From DATEPR01 sp036503065 (GTDB taxonomy: Bacteria; Actinomycetota; Actinomycetes; Mycobacteriales; Pseudonocardiaceae), in the NCBI GenBank assembly GCA_036503065.1, contig DASXXM010000362.1, positions 1 to 13,907 on the forward strand: a stretch of 13,907 nucleotides of DNA, in the 5' to 3' direction. Below the pieces are notes generated by a model. It made no database searches. It had not been told where the DNA came from and saw only the letters and a program-made list of their open reading frames with translations. A program made the translations under genes and the position numbers. Of this stretch, positions 8,670 to 13,907 are shown one piece after another. Numbering within the stretch: the stretch's first letter is position 1; every line of letters starts with the position of its first letter.

Positions 8670-8873
8670 TCACAAGAACCTCCGGATTGTTGCGTAGCCA
8701 TACCAGCAGGTGGCCACCATGCCGACCGCGAGACCGGTCAGCGTGAATACGGGCTGCGTGTGCACACGGCCGTCGACGAACCAACCGAGCAGAACCCCAC
8801 CGGCGACCAGCGCGGCCATTGTGGTACCGAGGCGGATCAGGCGCCATGGGCCCGGGGGCTCTTTGTTCGACAT
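8670..8873 (-). CDS. AtpZ/AtpI-family small membrane protein
   Basis: A 67-residue protein with two membrane segments (about residues 17-33 and 42-60) joined by a short loop (DGRVHTQPVF). GGVLLGWFVDG followed by QP and a GLAVGM segment is the pattern of the AtpZ/AtpI family (F1Fo-associated, proposed Mg/Ca transport or c-ring assembly role). It is the first gene of the ATP synthase operon, and atpI starts 22 bases after its stop. The ATG at 8873 is used; a TTG seven codons upstream (8894) is in frame but not better supported. The Shine-Dalgarno is weak. Confidence 0.8.
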   Translation of the reverse strand: MSNKEPPGPWRLIRLGTTMAALVAGGVLLGWFVDGRVHTQPVFTLTGLAVGMVATCWYGYATIRRFL

Positions 8874-8954
8874 GCTCGGGCTATTCCGGGCCAACGTCCC
8901 GCGTGCGACGATCAGTCAACAGCGACTCCTCGTGGTCTCGGGCGCGTAGGAGTT

Positions 8955-8968
8955 GGGCCGGATGGCCC
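8955..8968 (-). other. Small GC hairpin in the atp leader
   Basis: GGGCC and GGCCC pair around a four-base loop, with possible wobble extension. It lies between the larger palindrome at 8972-8990 and the atpZ start. Its function is unknown. Confidence 0.35.
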
Positions 8969-8971
8969 GGT

Positions 8972-8990
8972 GTGCCACGTATCGTGGCAC
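8972..8990. promoter_or_regulatory. Perfect palindrome in the atp leader (possible operator or RNA hairpin)
   Basis: GTGCCACG-TAT-CGTGGCAC: two 8-bp arms around a three-base centre, a 19-bp dyad. It lies about 100 bases upstream of the atpZ start and downstream of the possible -10. The symmetry suits a dimeric regulator; as RNA it would form a stable stem-loop. There is no U-tract on either strand. Confidence 0.5.
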
Positions 8991-9029
8991 GCACCATCGA
9001 AGCCCCGGCTCGGGGGGCATGGCGCAGAC

Positions 9030-9038
9030 GTTATCACA
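9030..9038 (-). promoter_or_regulatory. Candidate extended -10 element for the atp operon
   Basis: On the minus strand TGTGATAAC: GATAAC as a -10 hexamer with TG one base upstream (extended -10). No good -35 lies 16-18 bases upstream, which is common in actinobacteria but weakens the call. The predicted start of transcription would be near 9023. Confidence 0.3.
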
Positions 9039-9070
9039 GGCAGTCGCGCCAGCCCTGGACGTGTAGGTGA

Positions 9071-9090
9071 ACGCTGGGGATACCCCGCGT
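9071..9090. other. Bulged hairpin upstream of the atp promoter candidate
   Basis: ACGC-T-GGGG-ATA-CCCC-GCGT forms an eight-pair stem with one bulged T and a three-base loop. It could be a binding site or part of the wecA 3' end. Confidence 0.35.
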
Positions 9091-9163
9091 AACGCCAGAA
9101 CGTCCCGCGACAGACCACCATCGGAATCACCCCACTTCACCGAGAGATGACACGAACACTTGA

Positions 9164-9196
9164 CGGCAAAGTTACCGTACGGTCGTTCGGTTGCCG
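9164..9196 (-). terminator. Possible hairpin terminator after wecA
   Basis: CGGCAA and TTGCCG pair (6 bp) around an interior that contains the 10-bp palindrome ACCGTACGGT (9174-9183). It starts 28 bases after the wecA stop. There is no U-run, so it would be a non-canonical terminator if it is one. The inner palindrome could equally be a small operator. Confidence 0.3.
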
Positions 9197-9224
9197 GCAG
9201 CGCCCCCCTGACCTGCGCGGTTGA

Positions 9225-10412
9225 TCAGGTGCGCGCGGTGTCCCGCAGTCGCGGGATCACCGACGCCACCAGCGCCAGCACCAGCCCGATCCCGATGCCC
9301 CACATGGCCACCCGCACGTTGATCAGCGTGAGCGACACCGCGCCGAACGCGATCACGCCCGCCCACAGGTAGATCAGCAGCACCGCGCGCCGCTGCGAGT
9401 GGCCGATCTCCAGCATCCGGTGGTGCAGGTGCATCTTGTCGGCGGAGAACGGGCTCTCGCCGCGCCGGGTCCGCCGCACCACGGCCATCAGCAGGTCCAG
9501 CAGCGGCACGAACAACACGGCCGCGACCACCAGCAGCGGCGACAGCAGCGCGATCGCGTCCTTGGCGCCCAGCGTGATGTTGACCTTGCCGGACGCCGAC
9601 GTGCTCGCGGCGGCCAGCATCAGGCCGATCAGCATCGAGCCGGAGTCGCCCATGAAGATCCGTGCCGGCTGGAAGTTGTGCGGCAGAAAGCCGAGGCAGG
9701 CGCCGGCCAGGGTGGCGGCGATCAGGGCGGGCGGGTAGTTCGTCACGTTGCCGTGCGAGTTGTTCAGCAGGCCCAACGAGAACGCGCACGTGGCGGCGGC
9801 GGCGATCAGCCCGATTCCGGCGGCCAGCCCGTCGAGGCCGTCCACGAAGTTCATCGCGTTGACCATGGTGACGACCAGCAGCACGGACAGCACGCCGCCC
9901 TCGTTCTGGTCCAGCACCAACACCGAGCCCAGGCCGCTGCCCTGGCTGCCCCACGGCACCCAGAACTCCACCCACTGCAGACCGAGCAGCACCAGCAGCC
10001 CGGCCGACGTGATCTGACCGGCCAGTTTGGTCAGCGAGTCGAGTTCGAACCGGTCGTCCAGCGCGCCGACGAGCACGATCACGCCGCCGCCGATGAGCAC
10101 CGCGTACGGGTCGAGCGAGTAGGTGAACGCGCGGCGCAGCACCGGCAGCGAGTGCGCCAGCAGCATCCCGCCGACCACCCCGCCGTACATGGCGATGCCG
10201 CCCATCCTGGGCATCACCACGGTGTGCACGTCCCTGGCCCGTGGCACGGCGACCGCGCCCAGTCGGACCGCGAGCTTGCGGACCAGGCCGGTCAGCAGGA
10301 ACGTCACCGCGGCGGCGGTGAGGCCGACCAGCAGGTATTCCCGGACCGGAAGCCCGGCCGGTGTCGCGTCGGTCAGCGCCTGTCCGAAGCCAGCCCGCCC
10401 GAGTGGACCCAC
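9225..10412 (-). CDS. wecA: Polyprenyl-phosphate GlcNAc-1-phosphate transferase (WecA/Rfe type)
   Basis: A 395-residue multi-pass membrane enzyme of the MraY/WecA/TagO family. It moves GlcNAc-1-phosphate from UDP-GlcNAc to a polyprenyl phosphate; in mycobacteria this begins linker synthesis for arabinogalactan (Rv1302). Motifs: DDRFELD (119-125, Mg-binding Asp pair), NAMNFVDGLDGLA (185-197), MGDSGSM (254-260) and the HxHH-type MHLHHRM (327-333), which separates WecA members from MraY. About eleven hydrophobic segments are visible. The start is taken as GTG at 10412, four bases after the preceding gene's stop, although no clear Shine-Dalgarno is seen. The position between the sua5-type gene and the atp operon is the same as in mycobacteria. 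Confidence 0.93.
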   Translation of the reverse strand: MGPLGRAGFGQALTDATPAGLPVREYLLVGLTAAAVTFLLTGLVRKLAVRLGAVAVPRARDVHTVVMPRMGGIAMYGGVVGGMLLAHSLPVLRRAFTYSLDPYAVLIGGGVIVLVGALDDRFELDSLTKLAGQITSAGLLVLLGLQWVEFWVPWGSQGSGLGSVLVLDQNEGGVLSVLLVVTMVNAMNFVDGLDGLAAGIGLIAAAATCAFSLGLLNNSHGNVTNYPPALIAATLAGACLGFLPHNFQPARIFMGDSGSMLIGLMLAAASTSASGKVNITLGAKDAIALLSPLLVVAAVLFVPLLDLLMAVVRRTRRGESPFSADKMHLHHRMLEIGHSQRRAVLLIYLWAGVIAFGAVSLTLINVRVAMWGIGIGLVLALVASVIPRLRDTART

Positions 10413-10416
10413 GGGA

Positions 10417-11058
10417 TCAGGCGATCACGGTGTCGAGCACCTCGGCGACCTCGGCCCTGGTGACCGCGCCCTCGCGCAACATGCGGGGAACGTCGTCGGT
10501 CAGGTCGACGATGGACGACGGCATCGTGTTCTCGGCGGGCCCGCCGTCCAGGTAGACCTGCACGAGGTCACCGAACTGGGCCTTCGCGTCCGCGACGTCC
10601 GTTGCGGCGGGACGGCCGGTCAGGCTCGCGCCGGACTGTGCCATCGGGCCGATCTCACGCAGCAGTTCCAGCGCGACCGGGTGCAGCGGCATCCGGACCA
10701 TCACGGTGCCCCTGGTGTCGCCGAGATCCCAGGCAAGGGACGGCGCGTGCGGCAGCACCAGCGACAGCTCGCCCGGCCAGAACGCCTCGATCAGGTCGCG
10801 TGCCCGCTTGGGCACCGACAGCACGAGACCGTCCACCGTGGACCACGAGCCGACGAGCACGGACAGGGGCATGCCCCGGCCACGGCCCTTGGCGTCGACG
10901 AGGCTGCGCACCGCGTGCTCGTCGAACGCGTCACAGCCGACGCCGTACACGGTGCCGGTCGGGAACACCACAAGCCGCGACGTCCGGACAGCGCTCGCGG
11001 CCGCCTTGAGCCCGGCCTCACGCTCGTCCCGACGGCGGCAGTCATAAACCGTGGCCAC
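10417..11058 (-). CDS. L-threonylcarbamoyladenylate synthase (Sua5/YrdC/YwlC family)
   Basis: A 213-residue enzyme making threonylcarbamoyl-AMP from threonine, bicarbonate and ATP, the first step of t6A37 modification of ANN-decoding tRNAs. FPTGTVYGVGCDA (32-44) and KGRGRGMPLSVLV (57-69) are the binding motifs of the YrdC domain. TVMVRMPLHP and SGASLTGRPAAT follow. The second motif usually begins K-x-R with Pro two or three residues later (KNRPxxxPL), so KGRGRGMPLS is a mild variant. There is no Sua5 C-terminal domain, so it is the short YrdC/YwlC form. The start is GTG at 11058 with AGGA about nine bases upstream. It lies 46 bases after prmC. Confidence 0.92.
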   Translation of the reverse strand: MATVYDCRRRDEREAGLKAAASAVRTSRLVVFPTGTVYGVGCDAFDEHAVRSLVDAKGRGRGMPLSVLVGSWSTVDGLVLSVPKRARDLIEAFWPGELSLVLPHAPSLAWDLGDTRGTVMVRMPLHPVALELLREIGPMAQSGASLTGRPAATDVADAKAQFGDLVQVYLDGGPAENTMPSSIVDLTDDVPRMLREGAVTRAEVAEVLDTVIA

Positions 11059-11104
11059 CTGGCGATCCTACGGTGACATGGCGCACCGGTGCGCGCGGGT
11101 CCGG

Positions 11105-11980
11105 TCAGGCTTGTGCTCGTACAGCGGTCGTAAATCTCGGGCGGCCGGCCAGGTCGTTGTGGTCGGTGACCTCGGTCAGGACCCGGCGGGCGGTCAGCAA
11201 AGCCGGGACCGAGTCCTGGTGGGTGTCGTCGTGTTCGATGGCGACGGCGCCGCCGACGGTGAGCAGTCGGGCGGCCAGCGCGACGACCGGGCGGATCACC
11301 GACAGGCCGTCGGAGCCACCGAACACCGCGGCGGCCGGGTCGTGGTCGGCCACCTCGGGGGGCACCGGGGTGTCCGCCGGGACGTAGGGCGGGTTGCACA
11401 GCACCAGGTGCACGACACCGTCCAGGTCGGCGAACAGGGTCGGGTCGGTGACATCGCCCGCGTAGAGCCGGATCGCGGTGTCGCCTGCCTGCGCGCGCAC
11501 CTCGGCGTTCTGCCGGGCCCACGCGAGGGCCACGCCGTCGGACTCGACCGCGTGCACCGTCGCGTCCGGCCGAGCGTTGGCCACGGCGAGCGCGAGCGCG
11601 CCCGTGCCGGTGCACAGGTCGACCACCACCGGCCGTTCGACATCGCGAATCCGGGCCAGGCCCCATTCCAGCAGCAGCTCGGTTTCCGGGCGCGGCACGA
11701 AGACGCCGGGCCCGGCGCCGACGGTGATCTCGCCCATCGCGGCCCAGCCGGTCAGGTGTTGCAGCGGCACGTGTTTGGCCCGCTGCGCGACGAGCTGGCC
11801 GATCGCGTCCACCACCGGTGGATCGACCAGCGGCACCATCGGCAGCCTGCCGCGTTCCACGCCGAGCACGTGCGCGGCGATCAGCTCGGCATCCACTCGG
11901 GGCGACGCGATCCCTGCCTCGACGAGGATCCGTTCGGCTTCGAGGATCGCCAACCGAAGTGGCTGCCTCTGACGACTCAT
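11105..11980 (-). CDS. prmC: Peptide chain release factor N5-glutamine methyltransferase
   Basis: A 291-residue SAM-dependent methyltransferase that modifies the Gln of the GGQ motif in release factors, raising termination efficiency. The N-terminal helical domain (QPLRLAILEAERILVEAGIASPRVDAELI) binds the factor. FVPRPETELLLEW (94-106), the SAM loop DLCTGTGALAL (121-131) and the catalytic NPPY (196-199) define PrmC. Its natural partner prfA is upstream, but here the two are separated by the toxin-immunity insert. A stop codon of a prfA tail remnant (12008-12010) lies 27 bases before the ATG, which looks like the original prfA-prmC spacing. The Shine-Dalgarno is weak. Confidence 0.96.
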   Translation of the reverse strand: MSRQRQPLRLAILEAERILVEAGIASPRVDAELIAAHVLGVERGRLPMVPLVDPPVVDAIGQLVAQRAKHVPLQHLTGWAAMGEITVGAGPGVFVPRPETELLLEWGLARIRDVERPVVVDLCTGTGALALAVANARPDATVHAVESDGVALAWARQNAEVRAQAGDTAIRLYAGDVTDPTLFADLDGVVHLVLCNPPYVPADTPVPPEVADHDPAAAVFGGSDGLSVIRPVVALAARLLTVGGAVAIEHDDTHQDSVPALLTARRVLTEVTDHNDLAGRPRFTTAVRAQA

Positions 11981-12007
11981 GCACAGAAGCTTCTCACCCG
12001 GCGCCGG

Positions 12008-12047
12008 TCAACCGGCAGTGGCCGCCAGGCGTTCGGCCCGATCGGCC
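12008..12047 (-). repeat. Duplicated prfA 3' end next to prmC (att-like copy)
   Basis: On the minus strand this reads as codons for ADRAERLAATAG plus TGA, the same peptide as the end of prfA. Bases 12018-12047 are identical to 13447-13476 (30 of 30). The remaining ten match at five positions, with differences synonymous or in the stop codon. Upstream of 12047 the similarity to prfA ends abruptly. It is best read as the host's original prfA tail left beside prmC after an insertion. Confidence 0.85.
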
Positions 12048-12071
12048 GGCCCAGCCGCAACCGACCCTGGA

Positions 12072-12503
12072 TCAGGAGGCGTGCGGCACGGGGTGAGGCT
12101 GGGAGAACGCCTGGTGCTCGTCCACCCAGGAGCGCACCTGCAGCGGCCGTTGTCCGGTAGTCAGAAATTCGACGGCCGCGTCGATAACAGTCGTGCGAGG
12201 CAGTTCGGCGCCCGGCGGCAACTCGAAGTCGGCGTTGCCGATGTAGTAGACGACGTCGGCGGCGTTGTCGCCACCCAGCGCGATTAGTGATTCGCCCTGC
12301 GCGGGGTTGCTCCACCACAAGACGCCACGTTCGTTGTGCACGCCGACCATCAGCGACCCCTGGCCGCGCGTCACCGGAAGCGTCCGAAGCTGAAAAGCGA
12401 CCGGGTACTCGACGTTGCCCTGCTCCAGGACAGTACGCAGAGTCGTTTCGTCATGCACGGCCTGCGCCGCCGCGTGGTCGGACCCACCGACGCTCAGCAT
12501 CAT
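12072..12503 (-). CDS. Imm1-family immunity protein (predicted deaminase antitoxin)
   Basis: A 143-residue protein with the Imm1 pattern: a short strand with GSLMVGVHNERGVLWWSNP, a GGDNAADVVYYIGNADFELPPGAELPR stretch, and the closing VIDAAVEFLTTGQRPLQVRSW. Imm1 proteins are known partners of deaminase and other polymorphic toxins in actinobacteria. The ATG at 12503 overlaps the toxin's TGA as ATGA, so it is coupled to the toxin and made right after it. There is no signal peptide or membrane segment, so it should act in the cytosol by binding the toxin. The stop lies 24 bases before the att-like repeat. The family call rests on motif recall, not a search. Confidence 0.78.
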   Translation of the reverse strand: MMLSVGGSDHAAAQAVHDETTLRTVLEQGNVEYPVAFQLRTLPVTRGQGSLMVGVHNERGVLWWSNPAQGESLIALGGDNAADVVYYIGNADFELPPGAELPRTTVIDAAVEFLTTGQRPLQVRSWVDEHQAFSQPHPVPHAS

Positions 12504-13296
12504 GCCGGACCCCGCCCTCGATACACTCGGTCAAACGCCATCGTCCCATCACCGTACGTGCCGCGCACCCTCAGCGACGACCCGAACGGCAGCATATCGG
12601 CCAGAACTTGGTGGCACCCGACGATCGTCGTCTCGTAACCACACGGGACGTTGTTGAGGTTCACCTCGCCCTGCCGAATGTTGCTCTCGATCATCCGAGC
12701 GACCAGCTTGGCCTCCACGTGATGCGCGTTCCACTGATCCCGACCGCACGCGGCCAACCGCAGGTGCGCCCGCGCGACGTAGGGATCAGGCTGGCCGGTG
12801 CGCGGATCGCGGTGACCGGACACGATCACCCCGACACGATGTCCGTCGAGGTAGGCCACCCCGACCGTGCGCGCCGCAGACGAGCCTGGGCGCACCCGTG
12901 GCGGCAGATCGGGCAGGTCACCGGCAACCGCGGCAGGATAGATCGAGCCGTCACCGGCCTGGACGGTGTCAGGATCATGCGGCGCGCGCGACGTGGGAAG
13001 CCTCCACGGCTCATCCGTCAGCGGGACCGGGGACATGATCGCGGCGAGGTAAGCGTTGAGCCGGTCGACGGCCTGATCGAGCATCGCCACGATCTCCCGG
13101 CTTTGGGGGTGTAGGCGGTCCGCAGGTAGGCCGCCGAGTCGGCCAAGTCCGGCTGTGTGCTGCCCTGACCGAGTTGGGCGTAGGTGCGTCCCGCTTGCTC
13201 GATCGGCGCGACCACGCCCACCAAAGCGGCATGGGCGGCAGCAATCTGCTCCAGCACCGCCCGCACGCTGACTGCCAGTTCCTCGATCGAAGCCAC
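12500..13296 (-). pseudogene. DddA-like/SCP1.201-like deaminase toxin, frameshifted at a C5 run
   Basis: The toxin is spread over two frames. The first (GTG at 13296, VASIEELAVSVRAVLEQ..., helical) runs to the five-C run at 13105-13109. The second (from about 13107 to the TGA at 12500) continues PQSREIVAMLDQAVDRLNAYL and carries the deaminase domain. One extra C would give a single protein of 265 residues. The deaminase zinc site is complete: HHVEAK (His/Glu), then NNVPC and GC with eight residues between the cysteines, followed by LADMLPFGSSLRV, typical of SCP1.201-like cytosine deaminases such as DddA. The N-terminal helical part resembles that of actinobacterial DddA-like toxins. AGGA lies three bases before the GTG. 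Without a frameshift, the second frame alone could start at ATG 13084 (194 residues), keeping the catalytic domain. It is either a disabled toxin, a sequencing error or slippage-controlled. Confidence 0.75.
13105..13109 (-). other. C5 run where the toxin reading frame breaks
   Basis: Minus-strand TAC ACC CCC AAA GCC leads to a dead end (KAGRSW...), while a sixth C would give TAC ACC CCC CAA AGC CGG (YTPQSR) and join the two halves. The P-site codon CCC could also re-pair perfectly after a one-base backward slip. Confidence 0.7.
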
Positions 13297-13371
13297 GGAT
13301 CCTATCGTTGCGGCCCCGACCGACAGGACTGGCCGAAACATGACCAACCGTCCCGAAGATCACTCGGGTGG

Positions 13372-13393
13372 TTGCCGAGTCCTTTGTCGGCAA
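13372..13393 (-). other. Hairpin between prfA and the toxin gene
   Basis: TTGCCGA and TCGGCAA form a perfect 7-bp stem with an eight-base loop, in the 140-bp gap between the prfA stop and the toxin start. No U-run follows. It could be a non-canonical terminator or a leader structure of the inserted genes. Confidence 0.4.
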
Positions 13394-13400
13394 TGTTCTA

Positions 13401-13416
13401 CCGTCGAAGACGACGG
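13401..13416 (-). other. Tight hairpin after the prfA stop
   Basis: CCGTCG and CGACGG pair perfectly around a four-base loop (TCTT on the minus strand). It lies 20 bases downstream of the prfA stop, on the element side of the repeat. With the hairpin at 13372-13393 it makes a tandem structure that may separate prfA transcription from the toxin. Confidence 0.4.
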
Positions 13417-13436
13417 CCACAGAGTCTGCGGCGGAG

Positions 13437-13476
13437 CTATCCCGCGGTGGCCGCCAGGCGTTCGGCCCGATCGGCC
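13437..13476 (-). repeat. prfA 3' end, second copy of the flanking repeat
   Basis: The last 40 bp of prfA (codons ADRAERLAATAG, TAG). Bases 13447-13476 are identical to 12018-12047, so the two copies lie 1,429 bp apart in direct orientation. The ten bases after the core differ from the other copy but keep the amino acids and a stop, as if the incoming DNA restored the gene's end. Confidence 0.85.
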
Positions 13477-13907
13477 TCGGTCAGGGCGTCGAGCACGGCG
13501 TCGAGGTCGCCGTCGAGGACCTGGTCGAGGTTGTACGCCTTGTAGTTCACCCGATGGTCGGCGATCCGGTTCTCCGGATAGTTGTAGGTGCGGATGCGTT
13601 CGGAGCGGTCGACCGTGCGCACCTGGCCGCGCCGCGCCGCCGACGCGGCGGCGGCGGCCTGTTCCTCGGCCAGCACCAGCAGCCGGGCGCGCAGCACGTG
13701 CATCGCGCGGGTCTTGTTCTGCAGCTGGCTGCGTTCGTTCTGGCAGGACACCACGATCCCGGTCGGCAGGTGCGTGATCCGGACGGCCGAGTCGGTGGTG
13801 TTCACGCTCTGCCCGCCGTGCCCGGACGAGCGGAACACGTCGATCCGCAGGTCCTTCTCGTCGATCTCGACCTCGACGTCCTCCGGCTCCGGGTAGACCA
13901 GCACGCC
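13437..13907 (-). CDS. prfA: Peptide chain release factor 1 (3' part)
   Basis: The C-terminal 156 residues of RF1, which reads UAA and UAG and triggers peptide release; the start is beyond the right edge. The catalytic GGQ lies in RSSGHGGQSVNTTDSAVRI, followed by HLPTGIVVSCQNERSQLQNK and the class-I signature RIRTYNYPENRIADHRVNY. The end (NLDQVLDGDLDAVLDAL, then EADRAERLAATAG) is normal for actinobacteria. Its last 40 bp are duplicated before prmC, so the present 3' end may have been supplied by the inserted DNA without changing the protein. Confidence 0.97.
   Translation of the reverse strand, partial: GVLVYPEPEDVEVEIDEKDLRIDVFRSSGHGGQSVNTTDSAVRITHLPTGIVVSCQNERSQLQNKTRAMHVLRARLLVLAEEQAAAAASAARRGQVRTVDRSERIRTYNYPENRIADHRVNYKAYNLDQVLDGDLDAVLDALTEADRAERLAATAG

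Larger units (their letters stand above)
8874..9224 (-). promoter_or_regulatory. Leader/promoter region of the ATP synthase operon (no gene)
   Basis: A 351-bp stretch between the wecA stop and atpZ with no convincing coding frame. It holds a 6-bp stem hairpin just after wecA (9164-9196), a bulged hairpin (9071-9090), a possible -10 element (9030-9038), a perfect 8-bp inverted repeat (8972-8990) and a small GGGCC/GGCCC hairpin (8955-8968). This is the obvious place for the atp promoter, giving a leader of about 150 bases if the -10 guess is right. Confidence 0.55.

Noticed and set aside
8912..9140. Small minus-strand frames in the gap before atpZ
   Set aside because: They have no ribosome binding site and no recognisable motif, and they overlap each other in different frames with palindromes inside.
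12008..12047. The repeat as chance similarity in GC-rich DNA
   Set aside because: Thirty identical bases, the same reading frame and peptide, and a stop at the matching place right before prmC are far beyond chance.
12500..13296. Programmed -1 frameshifting as the settled explanation for the toxin break
   Set aside because: There is only a single CCC re-pairing site; no strong classic heptamer and no clear downstream pseudoknot were identified. It stays a hypothesis beside mutation and sequencing error.
13297..13347. ATG at 13347 as the toxin start
   Set aside because: It is possible, but MVMFRPVLSVGAATIGS lacks the family's usual beginning; GTG at 13296 gives VASIEEL, typical of these toxins, with AGGA upstream. 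The longer form is not excluded.
13297..13420. Extension of the deaminase frame upstream to an apparent start at 13420
   Set aside because: Above the C5 run this frame reads as disordered Gly/Arg sequence. The helical N-terminal domain is in the other frame, so the extension is not real coding.

Overview
The window is high-GC actinobacterial DNA. All but one gene lie on the minus strand, in the order prfA - prmC - sua5-type gene - wecA - atpZ - atpI - atpB - atpE - atpF - atpF' - atpH - atpA - atpG - atpD - atpC - DUF2550. This is the order around the mycobacterial ATP synthase operon. The Mycobacterium-like c subunit, the alpha C-terminal tail, the gamma loop and the large delta subunit suggest Mycobacteriales or Pseudonocardiales. 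Genus cannot be settled from the sequence alone.

Reading in the direction of transcription (high to low coordinates): the 3' part of prfA (release factor 1) enters at the right edge. Next comes a compact insert of about 1.4 kb (about 12,048-13,446) holding a frameshifted DddA-like/SCP1.201-like deaminase toxin gene and an Imm1-family immunity gene that overlap by ATGA. Then follow prmC (methylates RF1), a Sua5/YrdC/YwlC threonylcarbamoyl-AMP synthase and WecA (polyprenyl-phosphate GlcNAc-1-phosphate transferase). A gene-free stretch of 351 bp (8,874-9,224) with several inverted repeats precedes the complete F1Fo ATP synthase operon, headed by two small membrane proteins (AtpZ, AtpI). The operon ends with epsilon and a DUF2550 membrane protein. 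A 5'-truncated GNAT acetyltransferase converges on it from the left edge, and the two stop codons overlap.

The most notable region is the insert between prfA and prmC. The last 40 bp of prfA, including codons for ADRAERLAATAG and a stop, occur again just upstream of prmC. The first 30 bp are identical. The last ten bases differ only synonymously, apart from a different stop codon. This is the layout expected of attL/attR left by site-specific integration into the 3' end of a gene, or of recombination with foreign DNA carrying its own prfA end. The cargo is a polymorphic-toxin-type deaminase and its predicted immunity protein, and no integrase is present.

In the ATP synthase operon, a second b-type gene (b') is separate from delta. 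Its C-terminal end resembles the junction region of the mycobacterial b-delta fusion protein, so this looks like the unfused form. Two GC-rich hairpins lie between atpD and atpC.
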